The notes under the pieces were generated by a model. It was not told the DNA's origin. It made no database searches and saw only the letters and a list, made by a program, of their open reading frames with translations. DNA of 7,336 nt from an uncultured Oscillochloris sp. (GTDB lineage Bacteria > Chloroflexota > Chloroflexia > Chloroflexales > Chloroflexaceae): contig CAIRDL010001002.1 in NCBI GenBank assembly GCA_903877345.1, forward strand, positions 1 to 7,336. Reading direction: 5' to 3'. Every line of letters begins with the position of its first letter. The stretch's first letter is position 1. Positions 1 through 5,351 of the stretch are shown here, piece by piece. The translations under genes and the position numbers were made by a program.

Positions 1-10
1 CCCCATGCTT

Positions 11-40
11 TTTGCGGCTTTGCGGCTTTGCGGCTTTGCG
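11..40. repeat. 8-bp tandem repeat, about 3.75 copies
   Basis: The unit TTTGCGGC is repeated three full times and then TTTGCG, with no mismatches. It is non-coding as far as can be seen and lies at the left end of the window, so the array could be part of a larger repeat-rich spacer. An exact short array like this is expected to vary in copy number by slippage. Confidence 0.9.
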
Positions 41-106
41 TCAGATCGCTGAACGGTAAAGCTGGTTTGAACCATGCGTTAGCCCACAGAGGGCGTTCTG
101 ATTCGC

Positions 107-141
107 GCACCCTGCACCCTCCAACCCGACCCCTGCAACCT
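107..141. repeat. Degenerate 7-bp repeat array (about 5 units)
   Basis: The stretch divides cleanly into heptamers: GCACCCT, GCACCCT, CCAACCC, GACCCCT, GCAACCT. The unit GACCCCT also occurs in the array at 5301-5328, so the two spacers appear to carry the same family of degenerate heptamers. This resembles the short tandemly repeated repetitive heptamers described in cyanobacteria in style only; no sequence relation is claimed. Confidence 0.7.
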
Positions 142-201
142 TGACTCCGATAGCGTTTCTTGGCGTCGCAATGCTCAATCTGCCCTCTCCGTAACTGGTT
201 C

Positions 202-230
202 ATTATACCATACTTGCCCCACTTTTGAAA
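202..230 (-). promoter_or_regulatory. Putative leftward extended -10 promoter
   Basis: On the minus strand a perfect TATAAT (207 down to 202) is preceded by TGG, giving an extended -10 element. A weak -35-like TTTCAA lies 17 bp upstream (230 down to 225). Transcription would start near 195 and run out of the left edge. A minus-strand ATG at 6-4 is the only notable start near the edge and has no clear Shine-Dalgarno, so the driven gene cannot be named. The rest of 1-256 shows no gene. Confidence 0.5.
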
Positions 231-237
231 GCATATC

Positions 238-251
238 CGCACGTTCGTGCG
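238..251 (-). terminator. Short hairpin after the membrane protein gene, possible weak terminator
   Basis: CGCACG and CGTGCG form a six-base inverted repeat around a two-base centre, best read as five base pairs with a four-base loop. It begins 5 bases past the stop codon of the leftward gene at 257-988. No T-run follows, so a classical intrinsic terminator is not supported; it could instead be an mRNA 3'-end stabilising hairpin. Confidence 0.3.
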
Positions 252-256
252 CTGCT

Positions 257-988
257 TTAAGCTTTGTGTCTCCAGTCGTGCAGAGCGTATGGCAAATAGA
301 CCAAACCAAAGGCCAGCAGGCCGATCAGTTCAAGCGGGATGATGTACCAGGGCCACGGCCCCAAGAAGTCGAGCAGTGTCGGGTAGGCGGGCTTGCGGGC
401 GATAAACATATAGTTGCCGCCAGTCAGCCAGTTCACGCCGCCCACCGCCACCAACACGCCATTGGTGATCAGGGTCACACGGCCAAGCGAACGCCAAGTG
501 GGCCGATAGCTCCACGCCGCCCCCGCAAAAACCACCGTCCACAGAATGATCCCGTGTGACAGCCAAAAAATCCAGTAGACAAAGTGCGGAAAGTTGTAGC
601 CGGTCGCTTGCAGGTCAGGCGTTAGCAGCGCCTGGGTCGCCCCCGCAAAGCCCCAGAAGTAGAGCAGCTCGTAAAGGATGGAGCGGCGCGTCAGCAGCAG
701 CACGGCGGACAATGGCACCGATAGCGTGCAGAGGTGCAACGGCAGCGAGTAGCGCACACTCCAGAGGCCGTGCGTCAGTTGCCACAGATCCCAACTGAGC
801 CAACTGGCCCCACAGCCGACGGCCAAACCCCAGCGCAGCACCTCACGCCCCGTCGGGCTGAGGCGTGGCGTCAGCATGGCGATCAGCAGCCAAATGGCCG
901 CAATCGCGCCCAGTGGCAAGAGGTGTTGGGGTGAACCGAGGGTGAACGGTGGGCCGGTATAGGTCAGGTCGAGGTAGGTAGGGGGCAT
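257..988 (-). CDS. TIGR02206 / YwaF-family seven-helix membrane protein
   Basis: This is a 243-residue hydrophobic protein with about seven predicted membrane segments and no cleavable signal peptide, the size and layout of the TIGR02206 family (B. subtilis YwaF, Treponema TP0381). Family-like blocks are visible in order: PFTLGSPQH near the N-terminus (14-22), LPLHLC (82-87), YFWGFAGATQALLTPDL (110-126), a His in WLSHG (145), GGNYMFIARKP (190-200), and LGPWPWYI (209-216). The biochemical role of bacterial members is not established; His85, Cys87 and His145 are candidate functional residues by conservation (inference). It starts at ATG 988 with no convincing Shine-Dalgarno. It lies 63 bp beyond the next leftward gene, with a strong hairpin terminator in the gap, so it probably has its own transcription start or depends on readthrough. 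Family assignment is fairly sure; function unknown. Confidence 0.85.
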   Translation of the reverse strand: MPPTYLDLTYTGPPFTLGSPQHLLPLGAIAAIWLLIAMLTPRLSPTGREVLRWGLAVGCGASWLSWDLWQLTHGLWSVRYSLPLHLCTLSVPLSAVLLLTRRSILYELLYFWGFAGATQALLTPDLQATGYNFPHFVYWIFWLSHGIILWTVVFAGAAWSYRPTWRSLGRVTLITNGVLVAVGGVNWLTGGNYMFIARKPAYPTLLDFLGPWPWYIIPLELIGLLAFGLVYLPYALHDWRHKA

Positions 989-1011
989 ACGTGCGTGCAG
1001 GTCAAAAACCG

Positions 1012-1044
1012 AGGCGGGTACCCGGAGGTACCCGCCTTTCTTCT
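1012..1044 (-). terminator. Strong intrinsic terminator, possibly bidirectional
   Basis: A perfect 11-bp stem (1012-1022 with 1027-1037) encloses a four-base loop. Read leftward the loop is UCCG closed by C-G, a member of the stable UNCG tetraloop class, and the stem is followed by GG and then five T (1008-1004). Read rightward, TTCTTCT follows the stem. It sits 15 bases past the stop of the leftward gene at 1052-1456, so it most likely ends that transcript before the membrane protein gene. Confidence 0.8.
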
Positions 1045-1051
1045 ATTGCCA

Positions 1052-1456
1052 TCAGCCGTCGCGTTGCATTGTCCCGTCGGGGAGCCAGCGAATACGGACG
1101 CCGTCTACATACGTCCAGGTTTCCTTTTCGTTGTCATCGGTCTCTTCGTGAACAATGACCGGCCCCCGATTTCGCGACCACTGAAGCAGTTCATCAATGG
1201 TGTACCAGCCCGCTTGGTATTGGACTTGGTCGGTCGGGTTGAGCCAAAAGCGAATCTGACCGTCCATCCACTGCCAGCGCTCGAGTGAGCGCCATTGTTT
1301 CCCTTGGTCGTTGAGCACGCTCTTCAGCTCTTCAAGCATGCGGAGCAGTTCGGGGAGGGTGTGCCGGTTGCTGTAACGAAGCTGGAGGAGGCGTTGGTTC
1401 ACTGAGTCACGAAGACGTTCCAGCTCGTCAATGCTCAAGCCTTCGATGTCAATCAC
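1052..1456 (-). CDS. Conserved-looking hypothetical protein, 134 residues
   Basis: I do not recognise a family. The protein is soluble, with no signal peptide or membrane segment. Residues 5-50 are Leu/Glu/Arg-rich and look like a helical or coiled-coil hairpin (LSIDELERLRDSVNQRLLQL, then LPELLRMLEELKSVL). The second half is rich in Trp and aromatics (WRSLERWQWMDGQIRFW, then GWYTIDELLQW), and the C-terminus reads like a small beta unit (TWTYVDGVRIRWLPDG). The start is GTG 1456, supported by AAGGA at 1464-1468 with a 7-base spacer. A strong terminator follows the stop. It is transcribed away from oleB. The good ribosome binding site and terminator favour a real gene. Confidence 0.7.
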   Translation of the reverse strand: MIDIEGLSIDELERLRDSVNQRLLQLRYSNRHTLPELLRMLEELKSVLNDQGKQWRSLERWQWMDGQIRFWLNPTDQVQYQAGWYTIDELLQWSRNRGPVIVHEETDDNEKETWTYVDGVRIRWLPDGTMQRDG

Positions 1457-1463
1457 AGCAGCG

Positions 1464-1468
1464 TCCTT
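1464..1468 (-). promoter_or_regulatory. Ribosome binding site that selects the GTG start at 1456
   Basis: AAGGA on the minus strand lies 7 bases before GTG 1456-1454. It supports a non-ATG start for the 134-residue protein. Confidence 0.65.
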
Positions 1469-1611
1469 TCTGTGGATCCCGGTTCAGCCTGGCGGCTGTG
1501 AGCGCCGTGGTGAAAGAGTGCGATGAGACTGGCTGATCCGCTCCGGTATCCAATCCAGAGCGACTCCGTGGGTTGTCTGCCGACGCGTACTGCGGTGTAC
1601 GGGCTCGCCGA

Positions 1612-1656
1612 GTGGTGACCACCCGCGTTTGTATCATACCGCATCTCTGTTACAAT
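1612..1656. promoter_or_regulatory. Putative back-to-back promoters with a small palindrome
   Basis: On the minus strand TATGAT (1638 down to 1633) matches the -10 consensus at five of six bases and would serve the leftward 134-residue protein. On the plus strand TACAAT (1651-1656) with TG at 1648-1649 forms an extended -10 that would point toward oleB about 300 bp away. GTGGT-G-ACCAC (1612-1622) is a perfect 5-bp palindrome just downstream of the leftward -10, a possible operator. Neither promoter has a good -35. All of this is pattern-based inference. Confidence 0.35.
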
Positions 1657-1672
1657 CCCTATGCTAAAAACC

Positions 1673-1860
1673 TGAGAAGCTGTCTGAAAAGGGGCATGCT
1701 GCCAGCCGTCGCACCACGCCCGCAGGGTTCCACAGTAGGTCTGGTCAGCCCAGATTTTCTTGAGCCGAAGGCCACTGGCAACCCATCCGCAACTTATAGC
1801 GCAGGACATCGAAGACCCGCCGCAGATCGACTCTTGGAGGTCACGTCGGTCTCGTACGCA
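1673..1860 (-). pseudogene. Remnant of an IS5-like transposase, frameshifted and internally deleted
   Basis: Read leftward, fragments of an IS5-type (DUF4096/DDE) transposase appear in the right order in three frames. AYETDVTSK (1859-1833) resembles the N-terminal Y-TDLTD-EW start. RVDLRRVFDVLRYKLRMGCQW (1834-1772) resembles the family block LREV-NALRY-LR-GCQWR-LP. RLKKIWADQTYCGTLRAW (1767-1714) resembles the DDE-region block L-K-WADGGYRG-L--W. The change from GCQW to the WAD block at about 1771 skips roughly 100 residues, so an internal deletion joined the two parts. The C-terminal DDE portion is missing. A plus-strand GAGAAGCTGTCTGAAAA at 1673-1689 looks like the kind of terminal inverted repeat found on such elements, but I see no partner at the other side. 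The element is dead and lies outside the flanking promoters. Family assignment comes from recalled motifs, not a search. Confidence 0.7.
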
Positions 1861-1891
1861 AGGCTGATGCAAAGCCCTGCGTCAGCACACC

Positions 1892-1927
1892 CTTGCGTGG
1901 GCTAAGCCCGCCAAGTGATGCTATACT
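1892..1927 (+). promoter_or_regulatory. Putative oleB promoter with an overlapping dyad
   Basis: TATACT at 1922-1927, preceded by TGC (1919-1921), forms an extended -10 element. Transcription would start near 1934, giving a leader of about 26 bases to the ATG at 1960. No -35 match is seen. In its place lies a dyad: CTTG (1892-1895) and GGGC (1899-1902), a TAA centre, then GCCC (1906-1909) and CAAG (1912-1915). This is a plausible protein-binding site in the -35 region, but that role is inference. Confidence 0.4.
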
Positions 1928-1950
1928 ATCGGCGCTCATAAGCTTTGTCC

Positions 1951-1954
1951 AGGA
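1951..1954 (+). promoter_or_regulatory. Ribosome binding site deciding the oleB start
   Basis: AGGA lies five bases before ATG 1960. The upstream in-frame TTG at 1945 has no Shine-Dalgarno, so ATG 1960 is the preferred start and the product loses the five residues MSRIC. Confidence 0.6.
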
Positions 1955-1959
1955 TCTGC

Positions 1960-2856
1960 ATGGACGCGACCCACGCCGCCTCGGAGTCCTACGACCTCAC
2001 GCCGATCCGCGAGCTTTACCCGTTTCCTACCGGGCGTTTGGCCTTGCCGGGCGGCACGCTGAGCTATGTTGACACCGGCGGGGACGCGCCGCCCGTGGTG
2101 CTAGTTCACGGCAACCCCACATGGTCGTTCTACTACCGGCGCTTGATCACCGCGCTCCGCAGCACCCACCGGGTCATCGCGCCTGACCATATGGGCTGCG
2201 GTCTCTCCTCCAAGCCCCAAACCTACCCTTACTCCCTCAGTACGCATATTGATAATCTGAGTCGCCTCATTGACCATCGCGGCCTGGGGCGGGTAGATTT
2301 AGTGGTGCATGATTGGGGCGGCGCGATTGGCATGGGCTGGGCAACCCGTCACCCCGAGCGCGTCAGGCGCATTGTGGTGCTCAACACGGCGGCGTTCCTC
2401 TCGCCACGGCTGCCGTTCCGCATCGCGGTCTGTCGCTACCCGCTCTTTGGCGACCTTGCGGTGCGTGGCTTGAACGCCTTTGCCGTGGCCGCGACGTTTA
2501 TGGCCGTCGAACGTCCGCTCGACCCGGCGGTGCGGCGCGGCTACCTGTTGCCCTACAACTCGTGGGCCAACCGCGTGGCGATCCAGCACTTTGTACGCGA
2601 CATTCCGCTTGCGCCCCGGCACCCGACATGGGCCGTGGTGGACGGGATTGACCGCGAGTTGCCCGTCCTCCGCGAGCAGCCGATGCTCATTCTTTGGGGC
2701 GGGAAAGATTGGTGTTTCACCGACCATTTCCTCGCGGAATGGCTCGCCCGTTTTCCCGCCGCCGAGGCCGTGCGCTTCGATCACGCCGGCCATTATGTGC
2801 TGGAGGACGCCCACGAGGAGTTGGTGCCCCGTGTCGTGCGGTTCCTCGCTGGGTAA
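1960..2856 (+). CDS. oleB: OleB, cis-beta-lactone decarboxylase (alpha/beta hydrolase)
   Basis: OleB belongs to the haloalkane dehalogenase-like alpha/beta hydrolases and decarboxylates the cis-beta-lactone made by OleC to a long-chain cis-olefin, the last step of head-to-head hydrocarbon synthesis. The 298-residue product carries the oxyanion-hole block HGNPTWSFYYR (50-60), the nucleophile Asp118 in VVHDWGGAIG in place of the usual Ser, an acidic residue Asp250 in WGGKDWCF, and the catalytic His278 in AGHYVLEDA. OleB-type blocks GWATRHPERVRRIVVLNTAA, PYNSWANRVAIQHFVRDIPL and AGHYVLEDA separate it from true haloalkane dehalogenases. Length is normal for the family. ATG 1960 is preferred over TTG 1945. 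The neighbouring oleC, 2.5 kb downstream on the same strand, backs the call. It is expected to be cytoplasmic, possibly in the OleBCD assembly known from Xanthomonas. Confidence 0.92.
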   Translation: MDATHAASESYDLTPIRELYPFPTGRLALPGGTLSYVDTGGDAPPVVLVHGNPTWSFYYRRLITALRSTHRVIAPDHMGCGLSSKPQTYPYSLSTHIDNLSRLIDHRGLGRVDLVVHDWGGAIGMGWATRHPERVRRIVVLNTAAFLSPRLPFRIAVCRYPLFGDLAVRGLNAFAVAATFMAVERPLDPAVRRGYLLPYNSWANRVAIQHFVRDIPLAPRHPTWAVVDGIDRELPVLREQPMLILWGGKDWCFTDHFLAEWLARFPAAEAVRFDHAGHYVLEDAHEELVPRVVRFLAG

Positions 2857-2931
2857 AGCAATCTTATTGAGGTTGTCGCGTGGAGTCGAGGCTTTAGGGA
2901 AGCAGAAAATCTAAACCGTCCCGGTCGCCCT

Positions 2932-3016
2932 GTGATCCGTGATGCGTGAACCGTGACCAGGCCGCACCTTGAGCGATCACGAATCACACATCACGAATCA
3001 CACATCACACGTCACG
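2932..3016. repeat. Degenerate heptamer arrays in inverted arrangement
   Basis: The left array is four heptamers of the form GTGANNN (GTGATCC, GTGATGC, GTGAACC, GTGACCA; 2932-2959). The right array is six heptamers of the complementary form (GATCACG, AATCACA, CATCACG, AATCACA, CATCACA, CGTCACG; 2975-3016), with the 14-bp pair ATCACGAATCACAC exactly repeated at 2976-2989 and 2990-3003. The left 26 bases (2932-2957) match the reverse complement of 2976-3001 at 21 of 26 positions, so the block can fold on itself. The spacer 2857-3119 holds no gene. Confidence 0.85.
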
Positions 3017-3091
3017 ACGGAACAATTAAGAAGATCCACTTCCCTTAGCCGGATAGAGCCGCCTGAAGGCTCGACTCCTTCTCACAACCCG

Positions 3092-3110
3092 TATAGCATT
3101 GCTATAGGAG
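3092..3110 (+). promoter_or_regulatory. Palindrome overlapping the peptidase ribosome binding site
   Basis: TATAGCA-T-TGCTATA (3092-3106) is a perfect 7-bp palindrome with a one-base centre. Its last two bases are the first two of the Shine-Dalgarno TAGGAG (3105-3110), which lies 9 bases before ATG 3120. As RNA it would give only a weak A-U-rich five-pair hairpin, so a DNA operator or -10-like role is as likely. The ribosome binding site supports the ATG. Confidence 0.5.
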
Positions 3111-3119
3111 CTTTCGCCG

Positions 3120-5171
3120 ATGATTGAGCCCCCGCGCCCCGAGGCCCGCCCCCACACGATTGCCCTCCACGGTGCCGAGATTCCCGACGAGTACGCTTGG
3201 CTTCAACAACGCGACGACCCGGCCCTCATTCCTTATCTTGAAGCTGAAAATGCCTACGCTGCTGCGGTGATGGCCGATACATCCGCGTTGCAACAGCGCC
3301 TCTATACCGAGTTGCGGGGGCGCATTAAGGAACAGGATCTTTCGGTGCCAGTGCAGCGTGGCCCCTTCCTCTACTACACGCGCACCGAAGCGGGTCGCCA
3401 GTACCCGTTGGTGTGCCGCCAACTTGCCCCTGATGGCCCCGAAGCAATCCTCCTTGACGTGAATCAGCTCGCCGAAGGCCACAGCTTCTGTAGCTTGGGG
3501 CCGCTTAAAATCAGCCCTGACCACACGCTGCTCGCCTATGGTCTCGATACGACCGGCGGGATGATTTTCGATCTTTTTGTGTAAGATTTGCAGAGTTGCG
3601 AACATTTGCCCGACCGGGTCGCCCTCATGGCTTGGAGCCTTGAATGGGGTGAGGACGGGCGCACGCTCTACTATACGGTGTTTGACCACGCCCACCGGCC
3701 TTATCGCCTCTATCAGCACAGCTTGGGCGAAGACACAGCCAACGCGGCGCTGCTCTACGAAGAGCCGGACGAGCGCTATTTCATTGATCTGCACAAAACC
3801 CGTTCGCGGGCTTATCTGTTGCTGCGCCTCCATAGTCACGATGGCACCGAGGTTCACTATAAGCCCGCCGGTGAGCCTGCTGCGCCCTTTATGCTGTTCG
3901 ACGCTCGTCGTTCCAAGATTGAATATAAAATCGAACATCAGGGCGAAAACTTCCTGATTATGACCAATGCGGAGGCCGAAAACTTCAGGCTGTTGGTGGC
4001 CCCAACGAGCGATCCGACGCAACGGCGGGAATTGATCGCCCATCGGCCCGACGTGCTGCTTGATGGCGTCAACGCCTTCGCCGACCATTTGGTTGTCTAC
4101 GAGCGGCGGGCCGGTCTCCAACAGATTCGCATCAGCGCCCCGGACGGCAGCGGCGAACGCTACGTCCCCTTCCCCGAGCCAGTCTACAGTGTCACCCCGG
4201 AAGGTAACGAGGAATACGCGACACACACGCTCCGCTTTGCTTATAGCTCGCTGGTGACGCCGCGCTCGATCATTGACTATGATCTGGCGACGGGTACTTG
4301 GCTGCTCCGCAAGCAGGAAGATATTCCCAGTGGCTACGACCCGTCGCTCTACGTGGCCGAACGGCTTGAGGCGAGCGCACCCGACGGCGCACGCGTGCCT
4401 ATTTCGCTGGTGCGCCGCCGCACCACGCCTTGCGATGGCACCGCCCCGTGTCTATTGACGGGCTACGGCGCGTATGGCAACAGCTACGACCCGGGTTTTA
4501 GCGCGAACGTTTTGAGCCTGCTTGAGCGGGGCTTTGTCTTTGCTATCGCCCACATTCGCGGCGGGCACGAGTTGGGACGGGCTTGGTATGAGCAAGGTCG
4601 CTTGGGGCAGAAACAAAACAGCTTCAGCGACTTCATCGCCTGCGCCGAACAACTCATCGCGCAGCGCTACACCAGTCCGGCCCGCTTCGCCATTGCGGGG
4701 GCAAGCGCGGGCGGGCTGCTGATGAGCGCCGTGGTGAATGCGCGCCCCGACCTGTTCCAAGCGGTGCTGGCCCGCGTGCCATTCACCAATGTGATCGCCG
4801 CCATGCTCGACCCCAACCTGCCCCTGACGATTATCGAGTATGACCAGTGGGGCAATCCGCACGACCCCGAGCAGTTCCGCTATATGCTGAGCTATTCCCC
4901 CTACGAGCACATCGTGGCTCAAGCCTACCCGCATATCTTGGCTACCGGCGGGCTCAACGACCTCCAGGTGCCTTACTGGGATCCGGCGAAATGGGTCGCC
5001 CGCCTGCGCGCCCGCAAAACGGACGCCAACATGCTGCTGCTCCGTACCAACATGACCGCCGGACATAGCGGGGCTTCGGGCCGCTTCACCAGGTTGGAAG
5101 AGACCGCCTTCGAGTATGCGTTTCTGCTGAAGGCGTTGGGGTGTGCCGAAGTGGAACCTGCGGGTGTGTAG
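3120..5171 (+). pseudogene. ptrB: Oligopeptidase B (S9A serine peptidase) interrupted by one in-frame TAA
   Basis: Oligopeptidase B is a cytoplasmic prolyl-oligopeptidase-family enzyme that cuts short peptides after Arg or Lys. Counting through the stop, the frame has 683 positions, the usual family length. An N-terminal arm (about 1-75) leads into a beta-propeller (about 76-405) and then the alpha/beta hydrolase domain. Catalytic residues are intact: Ser529 in GASAGG, Asp614 in GLNDLQVPYW, His649 in TAGHSGASGR. The basic-residue pocket shows Glu573 and Asp575 in IIEYDQWGNP, where the family usually has two Glu. Codon 155 (3582-3584) is TAA, between DLFV and DLQSCEHLPD; both sides are in the same frame, so this is a nonsense codon, not a frameshift. 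A TTG at 3588 could open the downstream part, but it lacks a ribosome binding site and would give a broken propeller. The start ATG has TAGGAG 9 bases upstream. A recent loss of function or a base-call error both fit. Confidence 0.88.
3582..3584 (+). other. Premature ochre codon inside the peptidase frame
   Basis: TAA sits where family members commonly have Lys, Gln, Arg or Glu before Asp-Leu in a propeller strand (V-x-D-L). One base change from CAA, AAA or GAA would produce it. No other stop or frame break occurs in the 683 codons. Confidence 0.85.
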
Positions 5172-5179
5172 GCCAAGGC

Positions 5180-5329
5180 AAGGTTCCAGGTGATGGGTTT
5201 CAGGTTTCAGGTCGAGCGCATCTGAACGCCCTGCGCGGGCTGAAACTGTAAAGCCCTTTACAGTCTTGACTGGCGCACGGCTTCCTGATGCGCTCGAACC
5301 GAAACCTGAGACCTGACCCCTGAAACCTT
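5180..5329. repeat. 150-bp imperfect inverted repeat with heptamer arms (MITE-like)
   Basis: The 43-base arm 5180-5222 matches the reverse complement of 5287-5329 at 35 of 43 positions without gaps. The outer part of each arm is a heptamer array (left AGGTTCC, AGGTGAT, GGGTTTC, AGGTTTC; right GAAACCT, GAGACCT, GACCCCT, GAAACCT at 5301-5328). The inner end is a perfect 11-bp unique match (5212-5222 with 5287-5297). The 64-base centre contains the hairpin at 5245-5264. No open frame for a transposase is inside. The block nearly fills the gap between the peptidase gene and oleC and ends 12 bases before the oleC ribosome binding site. Confidence 0.85.
5245..5264. repeat. Perfect 9-bp palindromic hairpin inside the inverted repeat
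   Basis: ACTGTAAAG and CTTTACAGT pair perfectly around CC; as RNA this would be eight pairs with a four-base loop. No T-run follows in the rightward direction, so it is not a standard terminator for the peptidase gene. It lies at the centre of the larger inverted repeat. Confidence 0.75.
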
Positions 5330-5340
5330 GTCTAAGACCT

Positions 5341-5346
5341 CAGGAG
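5341..5346 (+). promoter_or_regulatory. Ribosome binding site deciding the oleC start
   Basis: CAGGAG lies five bases before GTG 5352. The in-frame TTG at 5328 falls within the heptamer array and has no Shine-Dalgarno, and GTG 5346 overlaps the site, so GTG 5352 is preferred. Confidence 0.65.
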
Positions 5347-5351
5347 TGCCT

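Noticed and set aside
1453..1872. A 139-residue minus-strand gene
   Set aside because: Only the WADQTY part is recognisable, as transposase debris; the rest is out-of-frame remnant and promoter DNA, so it is not an intact gene.
1573..1905. 110-codon plus-strand open frame between the divergent genes
   Set aside because: It runs opposite the transposase remnant, lacks a ribosome binding site and its translation looks random.
1945..1959. TTG 1945 as the oleB start
   Set aside because: No ribosome binding site; AGGA at 1951-1954 sits correctly for ATG 1960.
2975..3016. CRISPR-like repeats
   Set aside because: Units are 7 bases with no unique spacers, so this is a degenerate short tandem repeat.
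3575..3600. A frameshift as the cause of the broken peptidase
   Set aside because: Positions 3120, 3582 and 3588 are all in the same frame, so the lesion is a nonsense codon with no shift.
3102..4226. Long open frame on the minus strand (374 codons) opposite the peptidase
   Set aside because: It is antisense to a clear S9 peptidase frame with family motifs; its translation shows no recognisable domain and arises from high GC codon bias.
4452..5066. Minus-strand open frame opposite the peptidase catalytic domain
   Set aside because: Antisense shadow of the conserved catalytic domain, no motifs of its own.
5266..5294. TTGACT as a -35 element for oleC
   Set aside because: At 17 bp downstream the sequence is TGCGCT, which is not a -10 element.
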